Assembly: GCA_947044365.1 (NCBI GenBank)
Contig: OX345641.1
Coordinates: 5,054,460-5,118,459, forward strand
Length of the DNA: 64,000 bases
Origin: Petrosia ficiformis
Lineage: Eukaryota; Porifera; Demospongiae; Haplosclerida; Petrosiidae
Direction of reading: 5' to 3'
Shown here: piece by piece, positions 50,970 to 61,849 of the stretch
Layout: the number at the start of each line of letters is the position of its first letter
Position numbering within the stretch: position 1 is the first letter of the stretch
Translations under genes and position numbers: made by a program
Notes under the pieces: generated by a model
What the model saw: the letters and a program-made list of their open reading frames with translations, nothing else
Told to the model about the DNA's origin: nothing
Database searches by the model: none

Positions 50970-51825
50970 CTACCCATCATGATTCCCCTAGATCCCAAAA
51001 AGAGTCCATCAGGACCCAATAGGAGTCCACTAGGACCAATAAGGTGTCCTCTAAGACCCAATTGGAGTTCACTACTACTCAAAAAGAGTCAAATAGGTCA
51101 AATTAGGAGTACATTAGGATCCATAAGGAGTCCACTAGTACCAAATAGGTGTCCAATAGGACCAATTAGGAGTCCTATAGGAACCATTAGGAGTCCACTA
51201 CGATCCATATGGCGTCCAATAGGACCCAATAGGAGTCCACTAGTGCCCAATAGGAGTCCAATAGGACCAATAAGGAGTCCACTAGCACCCATTAGGAGTC
51301 CACTAGGACTCATGAGGAGTCCAATAGGACACAGTAGGACTCCACTAGGACCCATTAGGAGTCCACTATGACCCAAACGGATTCCAATAGAACCGACAAG
51401 GACTCCACTAGGACTCAATAGGAGTCCACCAGGACTCACTATGATTCCACTATATGGCAAATGGAGTCCATTAGGACCAAACAGGTGTCCACTAAGACAA
51501 TATTGGGAATACAATTGGACCCAGAAGGAGTCAAATTGGACCCAATAGGAGTCCATTAGGACCCAATAGTACTCCACTAGGACCAATAAACAGTCTTCTA
51601 GAACACAATAGGAGTCCACTAGGACACAATATAGTCCACTAGGACCAATTATGAGTCTACTAGGACCAATTAGGAGTCCTCAAAGACCCATCATTCGTCC
51701 ATTAGGACAAATGAGGAGTCCACTAGGACCCAATAGGACTCCAATAGGACCAAATAGGAGTCCACTGGGACCCAATTGGAGTCCAATAGGACCCATTAGG
51801 AGCCCACTAGGACTCATTAGTAGTC

Positions 51826-52171
51826 CATTACGACCCAGATGGACTCCACTAGGACACAATAGGAGTCCACCAGGACCGAATAGGAGTCCAGTAGGACCAA
51901 TAATGAGTCCGCTAGGATCAATTAGTAGTCAACAAGGACCCATAAGAAGTCCATTAGGACAAATAAGGAGTCCACTAGCACCCATTAGGAGTCCTCTAGG
52001 ACCCATAAGGAGTCCACTTGGACCGAACAGGAGTCCATTAGGACCTATTAAGAGTTCATTAGGACCCATTAGGAGTCCATTAGGACGCAGAAGGAGTCCA
52101 CTAGGACTCAATAGGAGTCCACTAGGATCCATTAGGAATACATTAGGACCCATAAAGAGTCCACTAGGACC
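51826..52171 (-). repeat. Right-block segmental copy (pairs with 56,867-57,212)
   Basis: Collinear with 56,867-57,212 at an offset of 5,041, including the rare GATCAATTAGTAGTCAACAA variant. Confidence 0.88.
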
Positions 52172-53941
52172 CAATAGGGGTCCATTGTGACCCAATAGGA
52201 TTCCATTAGGACCAATAAGGAGTCCATTAGCCCCCATTAGGAGTCCTCTAGGACACATTACGAGTCCACTAAGACCCAAATGGATTCCACTAGGACCCGT
52301 AAGGAGTACGCTACGACTCAAAAGGTCTCCACTTGGACCCATTAGGAGTCCACCAGGACTCATTATGATTCCACTATATGCCAAAAGGAGTCCATTAGGA
52401 CCGAACAGGAGTCCACTAAGACCCATTAGTAGTACAATAGGACCAAGAAGGAGTCCATTAGGACCCAATAGGATTCCATTAGGACCCAGTAGTACTCCAC
52501 TAGTACCAATAAGCAGTCCTCTAAGACACAATAAGTGTCCACTAGGACCCATTAGGTGTCCACTTGGATTAATTAGGAGTCAATTAGGACCCAGAAGGAG
52601 TTCACTAGGACACAGTAGGAGTCCACTAGGACCCAATAAGAGTCCTCTAGGACAAATAAGGAGTCCACTAGGACCCATTAGGAGTCCACTAGGACCCATA
52701 ATGAGTCTTATAATACCCATGAAGAGTCCAATAGGACCCATTATGAGCCAAAAAGGACCCATTAGGAATAAATTAGGACACATAAGGAGTCCACTAGGAC
52801 CGAATAGGAGTCCAGTGGGACCCTACAGGAGTCCGATAGGACCAATTGGGAGTTCCATAGGAACCAATAAGTGTCATCTAGGACCCAAGAGTAGTCCACT
52901 AGGAGCAATAAGGAGTCCATTAGGATCCATAAGGAGTCCACTAGGACACAATAGCAGTCCACTAGGACCCAATAGGAGTCCACTGGGACCCAATAGTACT
53001 CCACTATTACCAATAAGCAGTCCTTTAGGACCCAATAAGTGTCCACTAGGACCCATTAGGGGAGTCCACTAGGACCAATTAGGAGTCCACTGGGACCCAT
53101 TGGAAGTCCACTAGACACAATAGGAGTCCACTAGGACCCAATAGAGGACAAATATGAAGTCCACTAGGACCCTTTAGGAGTCCACTATCACCCATAATGA
53201 GTCCATTAGGACCCATGAAGCGTCCAATGGGAACATATAGGATTCCATTAGGACCCATTAGGAGTCCACTAGGACCCAATAGAAGTCCAATAGGAACGAA
53301 TAAGAGTTCACTAGGACCAAATAGGATTCCAATAAGACCCATTATGTGTCCATTAGAATCTATTAGGAGTTAACTAGGACCCAAACGGTTTCCACTAGGA
53401 CACATAAGGAGTCCAGTAGGACTCAATAGGACTCCAATAGGACCCATTAGAAGTCCACCAGGAATCCACTATATGCCAAAAGGAGTCCATTAGGACTGAA
53501 CAGGAGTCCACTAAGTCCCATTAGGAATAAAATAGGACCCAGAAGGAGTCCATTAGAACCCAATACGAGTCCATTAGGACTCAAAAGTACTCAACTAGGA
53601 AAAATAGGGAGTCCTCTAGGACCAAATGAGTGTCCACTATGACCCATTAGGAGTCCACTGGGACCATTAGGTGTCCGCTAGGACCCATACGGACTACATT
53701 AGGACCCATACGGACTCCACAATGACCCAATAGGAGTCAATTAGGACCCAAAAGGATTCAACTAGGACCAACAAGGAGTCCACAAGAACCAAATAGGAGT
53801 CCACAAGGACCCATAAGGAGTCCAATAGGATCGATAAGGAGTCCACTAGGACCCATTAGGAGTCCTCTAGGACCCATAAGTAGTCACTAGGTCCAAATAG
53901 GAGTCCATTAGGACCCATTAGGAGTCCACTAGGACCCATTA

Positions 53942-53970
53942 GGGGTTAGGGTTTACGGTTTAGGGTTTAG
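53942..53970 (-). repeat. Interstitial telomeric tract, degenerate
   Basis: GGGTTAGGGTTTACGGTTTA followed by GGGTTTAG, about four heptamers with one base change. Followed by GTCCACTGGGACCCAATTTC, the same flank as the other three tracts. Confidence 0.92.
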
Positions 53971-54585
53971 AGTCCACTGGGACCCAATTTCAGTCCAATA
54001 GGACCCCTTTGGAGTCCAATATGACCCAACAGGAGTCCTCTAGAACCCAAAAGGAGTCCACTAGGATCAATAAGGAGTACACTAGGACCCAATCGGAGTC
54101 CACTAGGACCTATAAGGAGTCCAATAGGACCCATTAGGAATCCATTAGGACACAGATAGAGTTTGCTAGCACACAATAGGAGTTCATTAGGACCCAAAAG
54201 AAGTCCACTAGGACCAATAATGAGTCCACTAGAACCAATTAGGAGTCCATTAGGACAAACAAAGAGTCCACTAAGGACCCAATGGAGTCAACTAGGACCC
54301 AATAGTACTCTACTAGGACCCATTAGAAGTCCACTGGGACCCAATAGGAATACATTAGGACCCATAAGGTGTCCAAAAGGACGCAATAGGTGTCCATTAG
54401 GACCCATAATGAGTCATCTAGGACCCATGAAGTGTCCAAGAGGACCCAATAGTACTCCATTAGGACCAAAGTGGTGTCCACTAGGACCAATAATGAGTCC
54501 ATTAGGACCAAGTAGGAGTACATAAGGGCCCATAAGGTGTCCACAAGGACACAATAGGTGTCCATTAGGACCCATAAGGAGTCCA

Positions 54586-54589
54586 TTAA
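54586..54589. other. TTAA target-site duplication, left
   Basis: TTAA directly before CCCTTTGAGCGCG. The uninterrupted satellite paralogs have a single TTAA at this position. Confidence 0.92.
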
Positions 54590-54602
54590 CCCTTTGAGCG
54601 CG
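54590..54602. repeat. Terminal inverted repeat, left end
   Basis: CCCTTTGAGCGCG, adjoining TTAA. Confidence 0.9.
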
Positions 54603-55191
54603 ATGCGCATATATAGCTTTCCCTTTAATTAAACGCGACGCGCATATATATATGCGCATAAAGTTTAGCGACTTCAAACAAGCCTTAAAGTATTTTAGAA
54701 CTGTTTCAAACTTTCCATACATCTGTATCTGGCTTATAACTAAGTACCTACCAAGTTTAAACAACTGTGTTACTTCCATGAAAGACTGTGAGCAGACAGA
54801 CTCGACGAAGGAGACGGTCAACGCCCACCTTTCTAGAAAGTGAACGCTTGTCCTGACCTTACCTGCTGGGAAAAGCTAGCTATAACTTACACTGTAGCTG
54901 GAGGAGACATCTAGCTTCTGTAGAATCACTTCATTTGGGGCGTGCATACAACTGTGTAGATACAAAAGCCAAATCTCGAGCAACAACAAAAACGGTAAAA
55001 ATTACGAAGGAATTGAGATGAAGCCATCTGATAATATTGTGGGTTTTTTAATCAAAACTTCCTGTTCTATAATTAGATTTCGTTTATTTATAGAATTGAT
55101 AGCCATAACAACATTACAGAGCTAATTAAGCTTATGAATAAGTCATTATTACACCATCCGCGTTTAGTACATACTAACATTAATAAACTAA

Positions 55192-55204
55192 CGCGTTCAA
55201 AGGG
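55192..55204. repeat. Terminal inverted repeat, right end
   Basis: CGCGTTCAAAGGG, the reverse complement of the left end with one mismatch. Confidence 0.9.
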
Positions 55205-55208
55205 TTAA
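55205..55208. other. TTAA target-site duplication, right
   Basis: TTAA followed by GACCGATAAGGAGTCC, which resumes the satellite exactly as in the empty paralogs. Confidence 0.92.
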
Positions 55209-56559
55209 GACCGATAAGGAGTCCACTATGACCCATTAGGAGTCCTCTAGGACCTATACGGAGTCCACTAGGTCACAATAGGAGTCCAGTAGGGCCCATT
55301 AAGAGTCCACTAGGATCCATTAGGAGTCCATTAGGACCCAGAAGGAGTCCACTAGGACACAATATGAGTGCACTAGGACCCAATAGGAGTACACTAGGAC
55401 CAATAATGAGTCCACTAGACCAATTAGGAGCCACGAGGACCCAAAAGGAGTACACAATAGGAGTTCAATAGGACCCAATAAGAGTCCTCTAGGACCTTAT
55501 AGTAGTACAGTAGGACCAATAAGGTGTCCACTACGACCCAATAGGAGTTTACTAGGACCTATAAGGAGTCCATTTGGACACATAGGAGTCCACTAGGACC
55601 CATTAGATGTCCACTAGGACCCAATAGGAGTCCACTAGGACCCAGAAGGAGTCCACTAGGACACAATGGGAGTCCACTAGGACCCAATAGGAGTCCACTA
55701 GGACCAATTAGGAGTCCACTAGGACTCATCTTGAGTCCACTAGAACCAACAAGGAGTCCACTAGGACCCAATAGGAGTCCACTAGGACCCATAAGGAGTC
55801 CACTAGGTCACAATAGGAGTTCACTAGGACACAATAGGAGTCCACTAGGACAAATTAGGAGTCCAATAGGACTCATCTTGAGTCCATTAGGACCAATAAG
55901 GTGTCCACTAGAACCCAGTAGGAGTCCACTAGGACAAACAAGGAGTCCAATAGGACCCAATAGGAGTCCACTAGGACCTATAACTAGTCCAATAGGACCC
56001 ATTATGAATCCATTAGGACCCAGAAAGAGTCCACTAGGAGACAATGGGTGTCCACAAGGACCCAATAGGAGTCCACTAGGACCCAGAAGGAGTCCACTAG
56101 GACACAATGGGAGTCCACTAGGACCCAATAGGAGTCCACTAGGACCAATTAGGAGTCCACTAGGACTCATCTTGAGTCCACTAGGACCAACAAGGAGTCC
56201 ACTAGGACCTAATAGGAGTCCACTCAGACCCAGAAGGAGTCCACTAGGACACAATAGGAGTCCACTAGGACCCAATAGGAGTCCACTAGGACCAATTAGG
56301 AGTCCACTAGTACTCATCTTGAGTCCATTAGGACCAATAAGGATTCCACACCGGACCAGTAAGGATTCCACAAGGACCCATTAAGTGTCCACTAGGACCC
56401 TTAATGAGTCCTCTAGGACCCATAAAGTGTCCAATAGTACCCAATAGGACTCAATTAAAACAAATTAGGAGTCCACTGGGACCCATTGGAAGTCCACTAT
56501 GACCCAATAGGAGTCCACTAGGACCCAATAAGTGTCCACTTGGACCAAATAGGAGTCGA

Positions 56560-57055
56560 ATAGGACACCTTAGGAGTCCAAATTTATAGGACCCAATAAG
56601 TGTCCTCTAGGACCAAATAGGATTCCACTATGACCCAATAGGATTTCACTAGGACCCAATAGGATTCCAATAAGACCCATTATGTGTCCATTAGGACCAA
56701 TTACGCGTGAATTATGACCCAAACGGATTCCAGTAGGACCCATAAGGGGTCCAGTAGGACTCAATAGGACTCCACTAGGACCCATTACGAGTCCAATAGG
56801 TGTCCACAAGGACCCAATTGAAGTCCAATAGGACCCATTAGGAGTCCAATAGGACTCATTAGTAGTCCATTACGACCCAGATGGACTCCACTAGGACACA
56901 AAAGGTGTCCACTAGGACCGAATAGGAGTTCAGTAGGACCAATAATGAGTCCGCTAGGATCAATTAGTAGTCAACAAGGACCCATAAGGAGTCCATTAGG
57001 ACCAATAAGGAGTCCACTAGCACCCATTAGGAGTCCTCTAGGACCCATAAGGATT
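56560..57055 (-). repeat. Right-block duplication, copy 1 (pairs with 58,602-59,097)
   Basis: About 495 bp nearly identical to 58,602-59,097 at a constant offset of 2,042, including the ACGCGTGAATTATGACCC variant and the GATCAATTAG marker. The high identity suggests a recent event. Confidence 0.92.
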
Positions 57056-58463
57056 CCACTTGGACCGAACAGAAGTCCATTAGGACCTATTATGAGTCCA
57101 CTAGGACCCATTAGGAGTCCATTAGGACCCAGAAGGAGTCCACTAGGACTCAATAGGAGTCCACTAGGATCCATTAGGAATACATTAGGACCCTTAAAGA
57201 GTCCACTAGGACCCAATTGGAGTCCATTGTGACCCAATAGGATTGCACTAAGACCCGTAAGGAGTCCACTACGACTCAATAGGACTCCACTTGGACCCAT
57301 TAGGAGTCCACCAGGACTCATTATGATTCCAATATATGCCAAAAGGAGTCCATTAGGACCGAACAGGAGTCCACTAAGACCCATTAGTAGTACAATAGGA
57401 CCCATTAGGAGTCCAATAGAACGCAATAAGAGTCATCTAAGACCCAATAGTAGTCATCTAGGACAAATAAGTAGTCCACTAGGACACAATAGGTGTTCAC
57501 TTGGACCTATAAGGAGTCCACTTGGTCCCATTAGGAGTCCACTAGCACACCTTAGGAGTCTACTAGGACCCATTTGGAGTCCGATACGATCCATTACGAT
57601 TCCACTAGGACCAAATAGGATTCGACTACGACGCACTAGGAGTTCACTAGGACCCAATAGGAGTCCAATAAGACCCATTATGTGTCCATTAGGACCAATT
57701 AGGCGTTAACTAGTACCTAAACGGATTCCACTAGGACCCATAAGGAGTCCAGTAGGACTCAATAGGACTCCAGGAGGACCCATTATGAGTCCACCAGGAC
57801 TCATTATGATTACACTATATGCCATTAGGACCGAACAGGAGTTCACTAAAACCCATTAGGAGTACAATAGGACCCAATAGGAGTCCATTAGGACCCAATA
57901 GCACTCCACTAGGACCAATAAGCAGTCCACTAGGACACAATAAGTGTCCAATAGGACCCATTAGGAGTCCACTAGGACCAATTAGGAGTCCAATAGGATC
58001 CAGAAGGAGTCCCCTAGGACACAATTGGAGTCCACTAGGACCCAATAGGAGTCCACTAGGACCAATAATGAGTCTACTAGGACCAATTAGGAGTCCACTT
58101 AGACCCATGTTGAGTCCATTATGACCAATAACGAGTCCACTAAGACCCAATAGGAGTCCCTAGGACCCAATAGTACTCCACTAGGACCCATTAGGTGTCC
58201 ACTAGGACCCAGCAGGACTACATTTGGACCAATAAGGACTCCACAGGGACCCAATAGGAGTCCATTAGGACATAATAGGACTCAACTAGGACCAATAAGG
58301 AGTCCACTGGGACCAATTATGATTCCAAAAGGACCCATAAGGAGTCCATTAGGACTGATAAGTAGTCCACAATGACCTATTAGGAGTCCTCTAGGACCCA
58401 TAAGTAGTCCACTATGTCCCAGTAGGAGTCCTTTAGGACCCATTAGGATTCCACTAGGACTCA

Positions 58464-58497
58464 TTAGGGTTTAGGGTTTAGGGTTTAGGGTTTAGGG
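58464..58497 (-). repeat. Interstitial telomeric tract (TTTAGGG)4
   Basis: TTAGGG followed by four perfect TTTAGGG heptamers between TTCCACTAGGACTCA and GTCCACTGGGACC-type satellite flanks. It is the longest tract in the window. Confidence 0.97.
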
Positions 58498-58601
58498 TCC
58501 ACTGGGACCCAATTTCAGTGCAATAGGAGCCATTAGGAGTCCAATATTACCCAACAGGAGTCCTTTACGACCCAATAAGTGTCCACTTGGACCAAATAGG
58601 A

Positions 58602-59097
58602 GTCGAATAGGACACCTTAGGAGTCCAATAGGACCCAATAAGTGTCCTCTAGGACCAAATAGGATTCCATCATGACCCAATAGGATTTCACTAGGACCCA
58701 ATAGGATTCCAATAAGACCCATTATGTGTCCATTAGGACCAATTACGCGTGAATTATGACCCAAACGGATTCCAGTAGGACCCATAAGGGGTCCAGTAGG
58801 ACTCAATAGGACTCCACTAGGACCCATTACGAGTCCAATAGGTGTCCACAAGGACCCAATTGAAGTCCAATAGGACCCATTAGGAGTCCAATAGGACTCA
58901 TTAGTAGTCCATTACGACCCAGATGGACTCCACTAGGACACAAAAGGTGTCCACTAGGACCGAATAGGAGTTCAGTAGGACCAATAATGAGTCCGCTAGG
59001 ATCAATTAGGAGTCAACAAGGACCCATAAGGAGTCCATTAGGACCAATAAGGAGTCCACTAGCACCCATTAGGAGTCCTCTAGGACCCATAAGTAGT
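58602..59097 (-). repeat. Right-block duplication, copy 2
   Basis: Partner of 56,560-57,055. Beyond its right end the sequence continues as a copy of 58,400-58,580 (offset 689), carrying a second telomeric tract. Confidence 0.92.
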
Positions 59098-59152
59098 CCA
59101 CTAGGTCCCAGTAGGAGTCCATTAGGACCCATTAGGATTCCACTAGGACTCA

Positions 59153-59179
59153 TTAGGGTTTAGGGTTTAGGGTTTAGGG
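59153..59179 (-). repeat. Interstitial telomeric tract (TTTAGGG)3
   Basis: TTAGGG followed by three perfect TTTAGGG. Same flanks as the tract 689 bp upstream but exactly one heptamer shorter. Confidence 0.97.
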
Positions 59180-59803
59180 TCCACTGGGACCTAATTTCAG
59201 TGCAATAGGAGCCATTAGGAGTCCAATATTACCCAACAGGAGTCCTCTGGGACCCAATAGGTTTCCACTAGGATCAATAAGGAGTCCACTAAGACACAAT
59301 AAGGAATCCACTAGGACCCATTAGGAATCCATTAGGACACAGATAGAGTTTTCTAGCTCACAATAGGAGTCCATTAGGACCCAATATGAGTCCAATAGGA
59401 CCCAATGGAGTAAACTAGGACCCAATAGTACTCCACTAGGACCCATTAGAAGTCCACTAGGACCCATTAGGAATACATTAGGACCCATAAGGTGTCCAAA
59501 AGGACGCAATAGTACTCCATTAGAACCCATTAGGAGTCTACGGGGACCACTTATAAGTTCACTAGGACCCAATAAGTTTCCAATAGGACCCATTAGGAGT
59601 CCACTAGGACCCATCGTGAGTCCATTAGGACAAATAAGGAGTCCACTAGGATTCCACTAGGACCCAATAGTACTCCACTAGAACCAAAGTGGTGTCCACT
59701 TGGACCAATAATGAGTCCAATAGGACCAATTAGGAATACATTAGGACCCATAATGTGTCCACAAGGACGCAATAGGTGTCCATTAGGACCAATAGGGAGT
59801 CCA

Positions 59804-59807
59804 TTAA
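59804..59807. other. Paralogous empty site of the piggyBac-like insertion (1)
   Basis: GGAGTCCATTAAGACCGATA: the same flanks as the element at 54,590-55,204, with a single TTAA and no insertion. Confidence 0.9.
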
Positions 59808-60749
59808 GACCGATAAGGAGTCCACTATGACCAATTAGGAGTCCTCTAGGACCCATAAGGAGTCCACTAGGTCACAATAGGAGTCCAGTAGGACCCATTA
59901 AGTGTCCACTAGGATCCATTAGGAGTTCATTAGGACCCAGAAGGAGACCACTAGGACACAATATGAGTGCACTAGGACCCAATAGTAGTACACTTGGACC
60001 AATAATGAGTCCACTAGGACCAAATAGGATTCCACTGGGACTTATTACGTGTCCACTAGGACATAATAGGATTCCACTATGACCAAATAGGAGTTCACTA
60101 GGACCCAATAGGAGTCCAATAGAACCCATTATGCGTCCATTAGGACCAATTAGGAGTGAACTAGGACCCAAACGGGTTCTATTAGGAACCATAAGGTGTC
60201 CAGTAGGACTCAATAGGACTCCACAAGGATCCATTAGGTGTCAACTAGGACCCAATAGGAGTCCACTAGGACCTAGAAGGAGTCCAATAGGACACAATGG
60301 GAGTCCTCTAGGACCCAAATAGTAGTCCACTAGGACTCATCTTGAGTCCACTAGGACCAACAAGGAGTCCACTAGGACCCCATAGGAGTCCACTAGGACC
60401 TACAACTAGTCCAATAGGACCCGTTAGGAATCCATTAGGACCAAAAAAGTGTCCACTAGGACACAATAGGAGTCCAGTAGGACCTAATAGGATTCCACTA
60501 GGACCCAATACTACTCCACTAGGACCAAAGTGGTGTCCACTAGGCCCAATATGGAGTCCACTAGGACCAATTAGGAGTACACAAGGACCCATAAGGAGTC
60601 CATCAGGACCAACAAGGAGTCCACTAGGACCCAATAGTATTCCACTAGGACCCGTTAGGAGTCCACTAGGACCCATTAGGAATACATTAGGACCCATAAG
60701 GTGTCCACAAGGATGCAATAGGTGTCCATTAGGACCCATAAGGTGTCCA

Positions 60750-60753
60750 TTAA
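60750..60753. other. Paralogous empty site of the piggyBac-like insertion (2)
   Basis: GTGTCCATTAAGACCGATAA, a second uninterrupted copy with a single TTAA. Confidence 0.9.
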
Positions 60754-61849
60754 GACCGATAAGGAGTCCACTAGGACCCATTAGGAGTGTTAGTGGACCC
60801 ATAAGGAGTCCACTAGGAAACAACAGGTTTCCATTAGGACCCATTAAGAGTCCACTAGGATCCATTAGGAGTCCATTATGACCCAGAAGGAGTCCACTAG
60901 AACACAATATGAGTGCACTAGGACCCAATAGGAGTACACTAGGACCAATAATGAGTCCACAGGACCAATTAGGAGTCCCACAGGACCCACCTTGAGTCCA
61001 TTAGGACCAATAAGGAGTCCCCTAGGACTCAATTGGAGTCAAATAGGATCCAATAGTACTCCACTACGATCCATTAGGAATCCACTAGGACCCATTTGGA
61101 GTCCACTAGGAATACATTAGGACCCATAATGAGTCCACTAGTACGTAAAAGGACTCCATTAGTATCCATAATGAGTCCTCTAGGACCCATGAAGAGTCCA
61201 ATAGGACCGAATATTACTCCATTAAGACCCATTAGGAGTATACTGGGACCCAATAGGAGTCCACTAGGACCCAATAGGAGTCCAGTACGACCCAATAAGA
61301 CGTGCAATAGGACTCAATTGGGTTCCACTAGGACCCATAAGGAGTCCAGTAGGACTCAATAGGACTCCACAAGGACCCATTAGGTGTCCACTAGGACCCA
61401 ATAGGAGTCCACTAGGACCCAGAAGGAGTCCACTTCGACACAATAGGAGTTCACTAGGACCCAATAGGAGTCCACTAGGACCAATTAGGAGTCCACTAGG
61501 ACCCAATAGTACTCCACTAGGACACATTTGGAGTCCACTAGGACCAGTAAGAAGTCCACAAGAACCCATTAAGTGTCCTGAGGACCCATAATGAGTCCTC
61601 TAGGACCCATAAAGTGTCCAATAGTACCCAACAGGACTCAATTAGGACCAGTTAGGTGTCCACTGGGACCCATTGGAAGTCCACTATGACCCAATTGGAT
61701 TCCACTAGGACCCAATAGGAGTCCTCTTGGACCCAATAGGAGTCGAATAGGACCCCTTAGGAGTCCAATACGGCCCAATAAGAGTCCTCTAGGACCAGAT
61801 AGGATTCCACTACAACCCAATAGGAGTTCACTAGGACCGAATAGGAGTC

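Larger units (their letters stand above)
50962..54585 (-). repeat. 21-bp satellite array, right block part 1 (reverse orientation)
   Basis: The same satellite, read as its reverse complement (AGTCCACTAGGACCCAATAGG on the + strand, split over monomer boundaries). About 170 monomers with the same set of variants as the left block, including the CATATAGTGGAATCAT marker near 51,445, 52,365 and 53,470. Open frames here are repeat by-products. Confidence 0.97.
54590..55204. mobile_element. Non-autonomous piggyBac-like element (MITE), 615 bp
   Basis: An insertion of unrelated, AT-rich sequence in the satellite. Terminal inverted repeats are CCCTTTGAGCGCG on the left and, on the other strand at the right end, CCCTTTGAACGCG: 12 of 13 bases match. 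It is flanked by TTAA on both sides, the hallmark of piggyBac transposition. The left subterminal region repeats CGCG(A)NGCGCATATATA twice and contains the palindrome TATGCGCATA (54,651-54,660). The longest internal open frame is 63 codons (54,652-54,843) and resembles no transposase I know, so mobility would need a transposase in trans. Assignment rests on ends and target site, not on a coding domain. Confidence 0.88.

Noticed and set aside
54652..54843. 63-codon open frame inside the piggyBac-like element as a transposase remnant
   Set aside because: Too short and without any transposase motif I recognise. The element is better described as non-autonomous.
38525..59179. Head-to-head telomere fusion between the two satellite arms
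   Set aside because: A fusion would read TTTAGGG then CCCTAAA from left to right. Here the left tract is CCCTAAA and the right ones TTTAGGG, and all four share the same satellite flanks, so duplication and inversion explain them.
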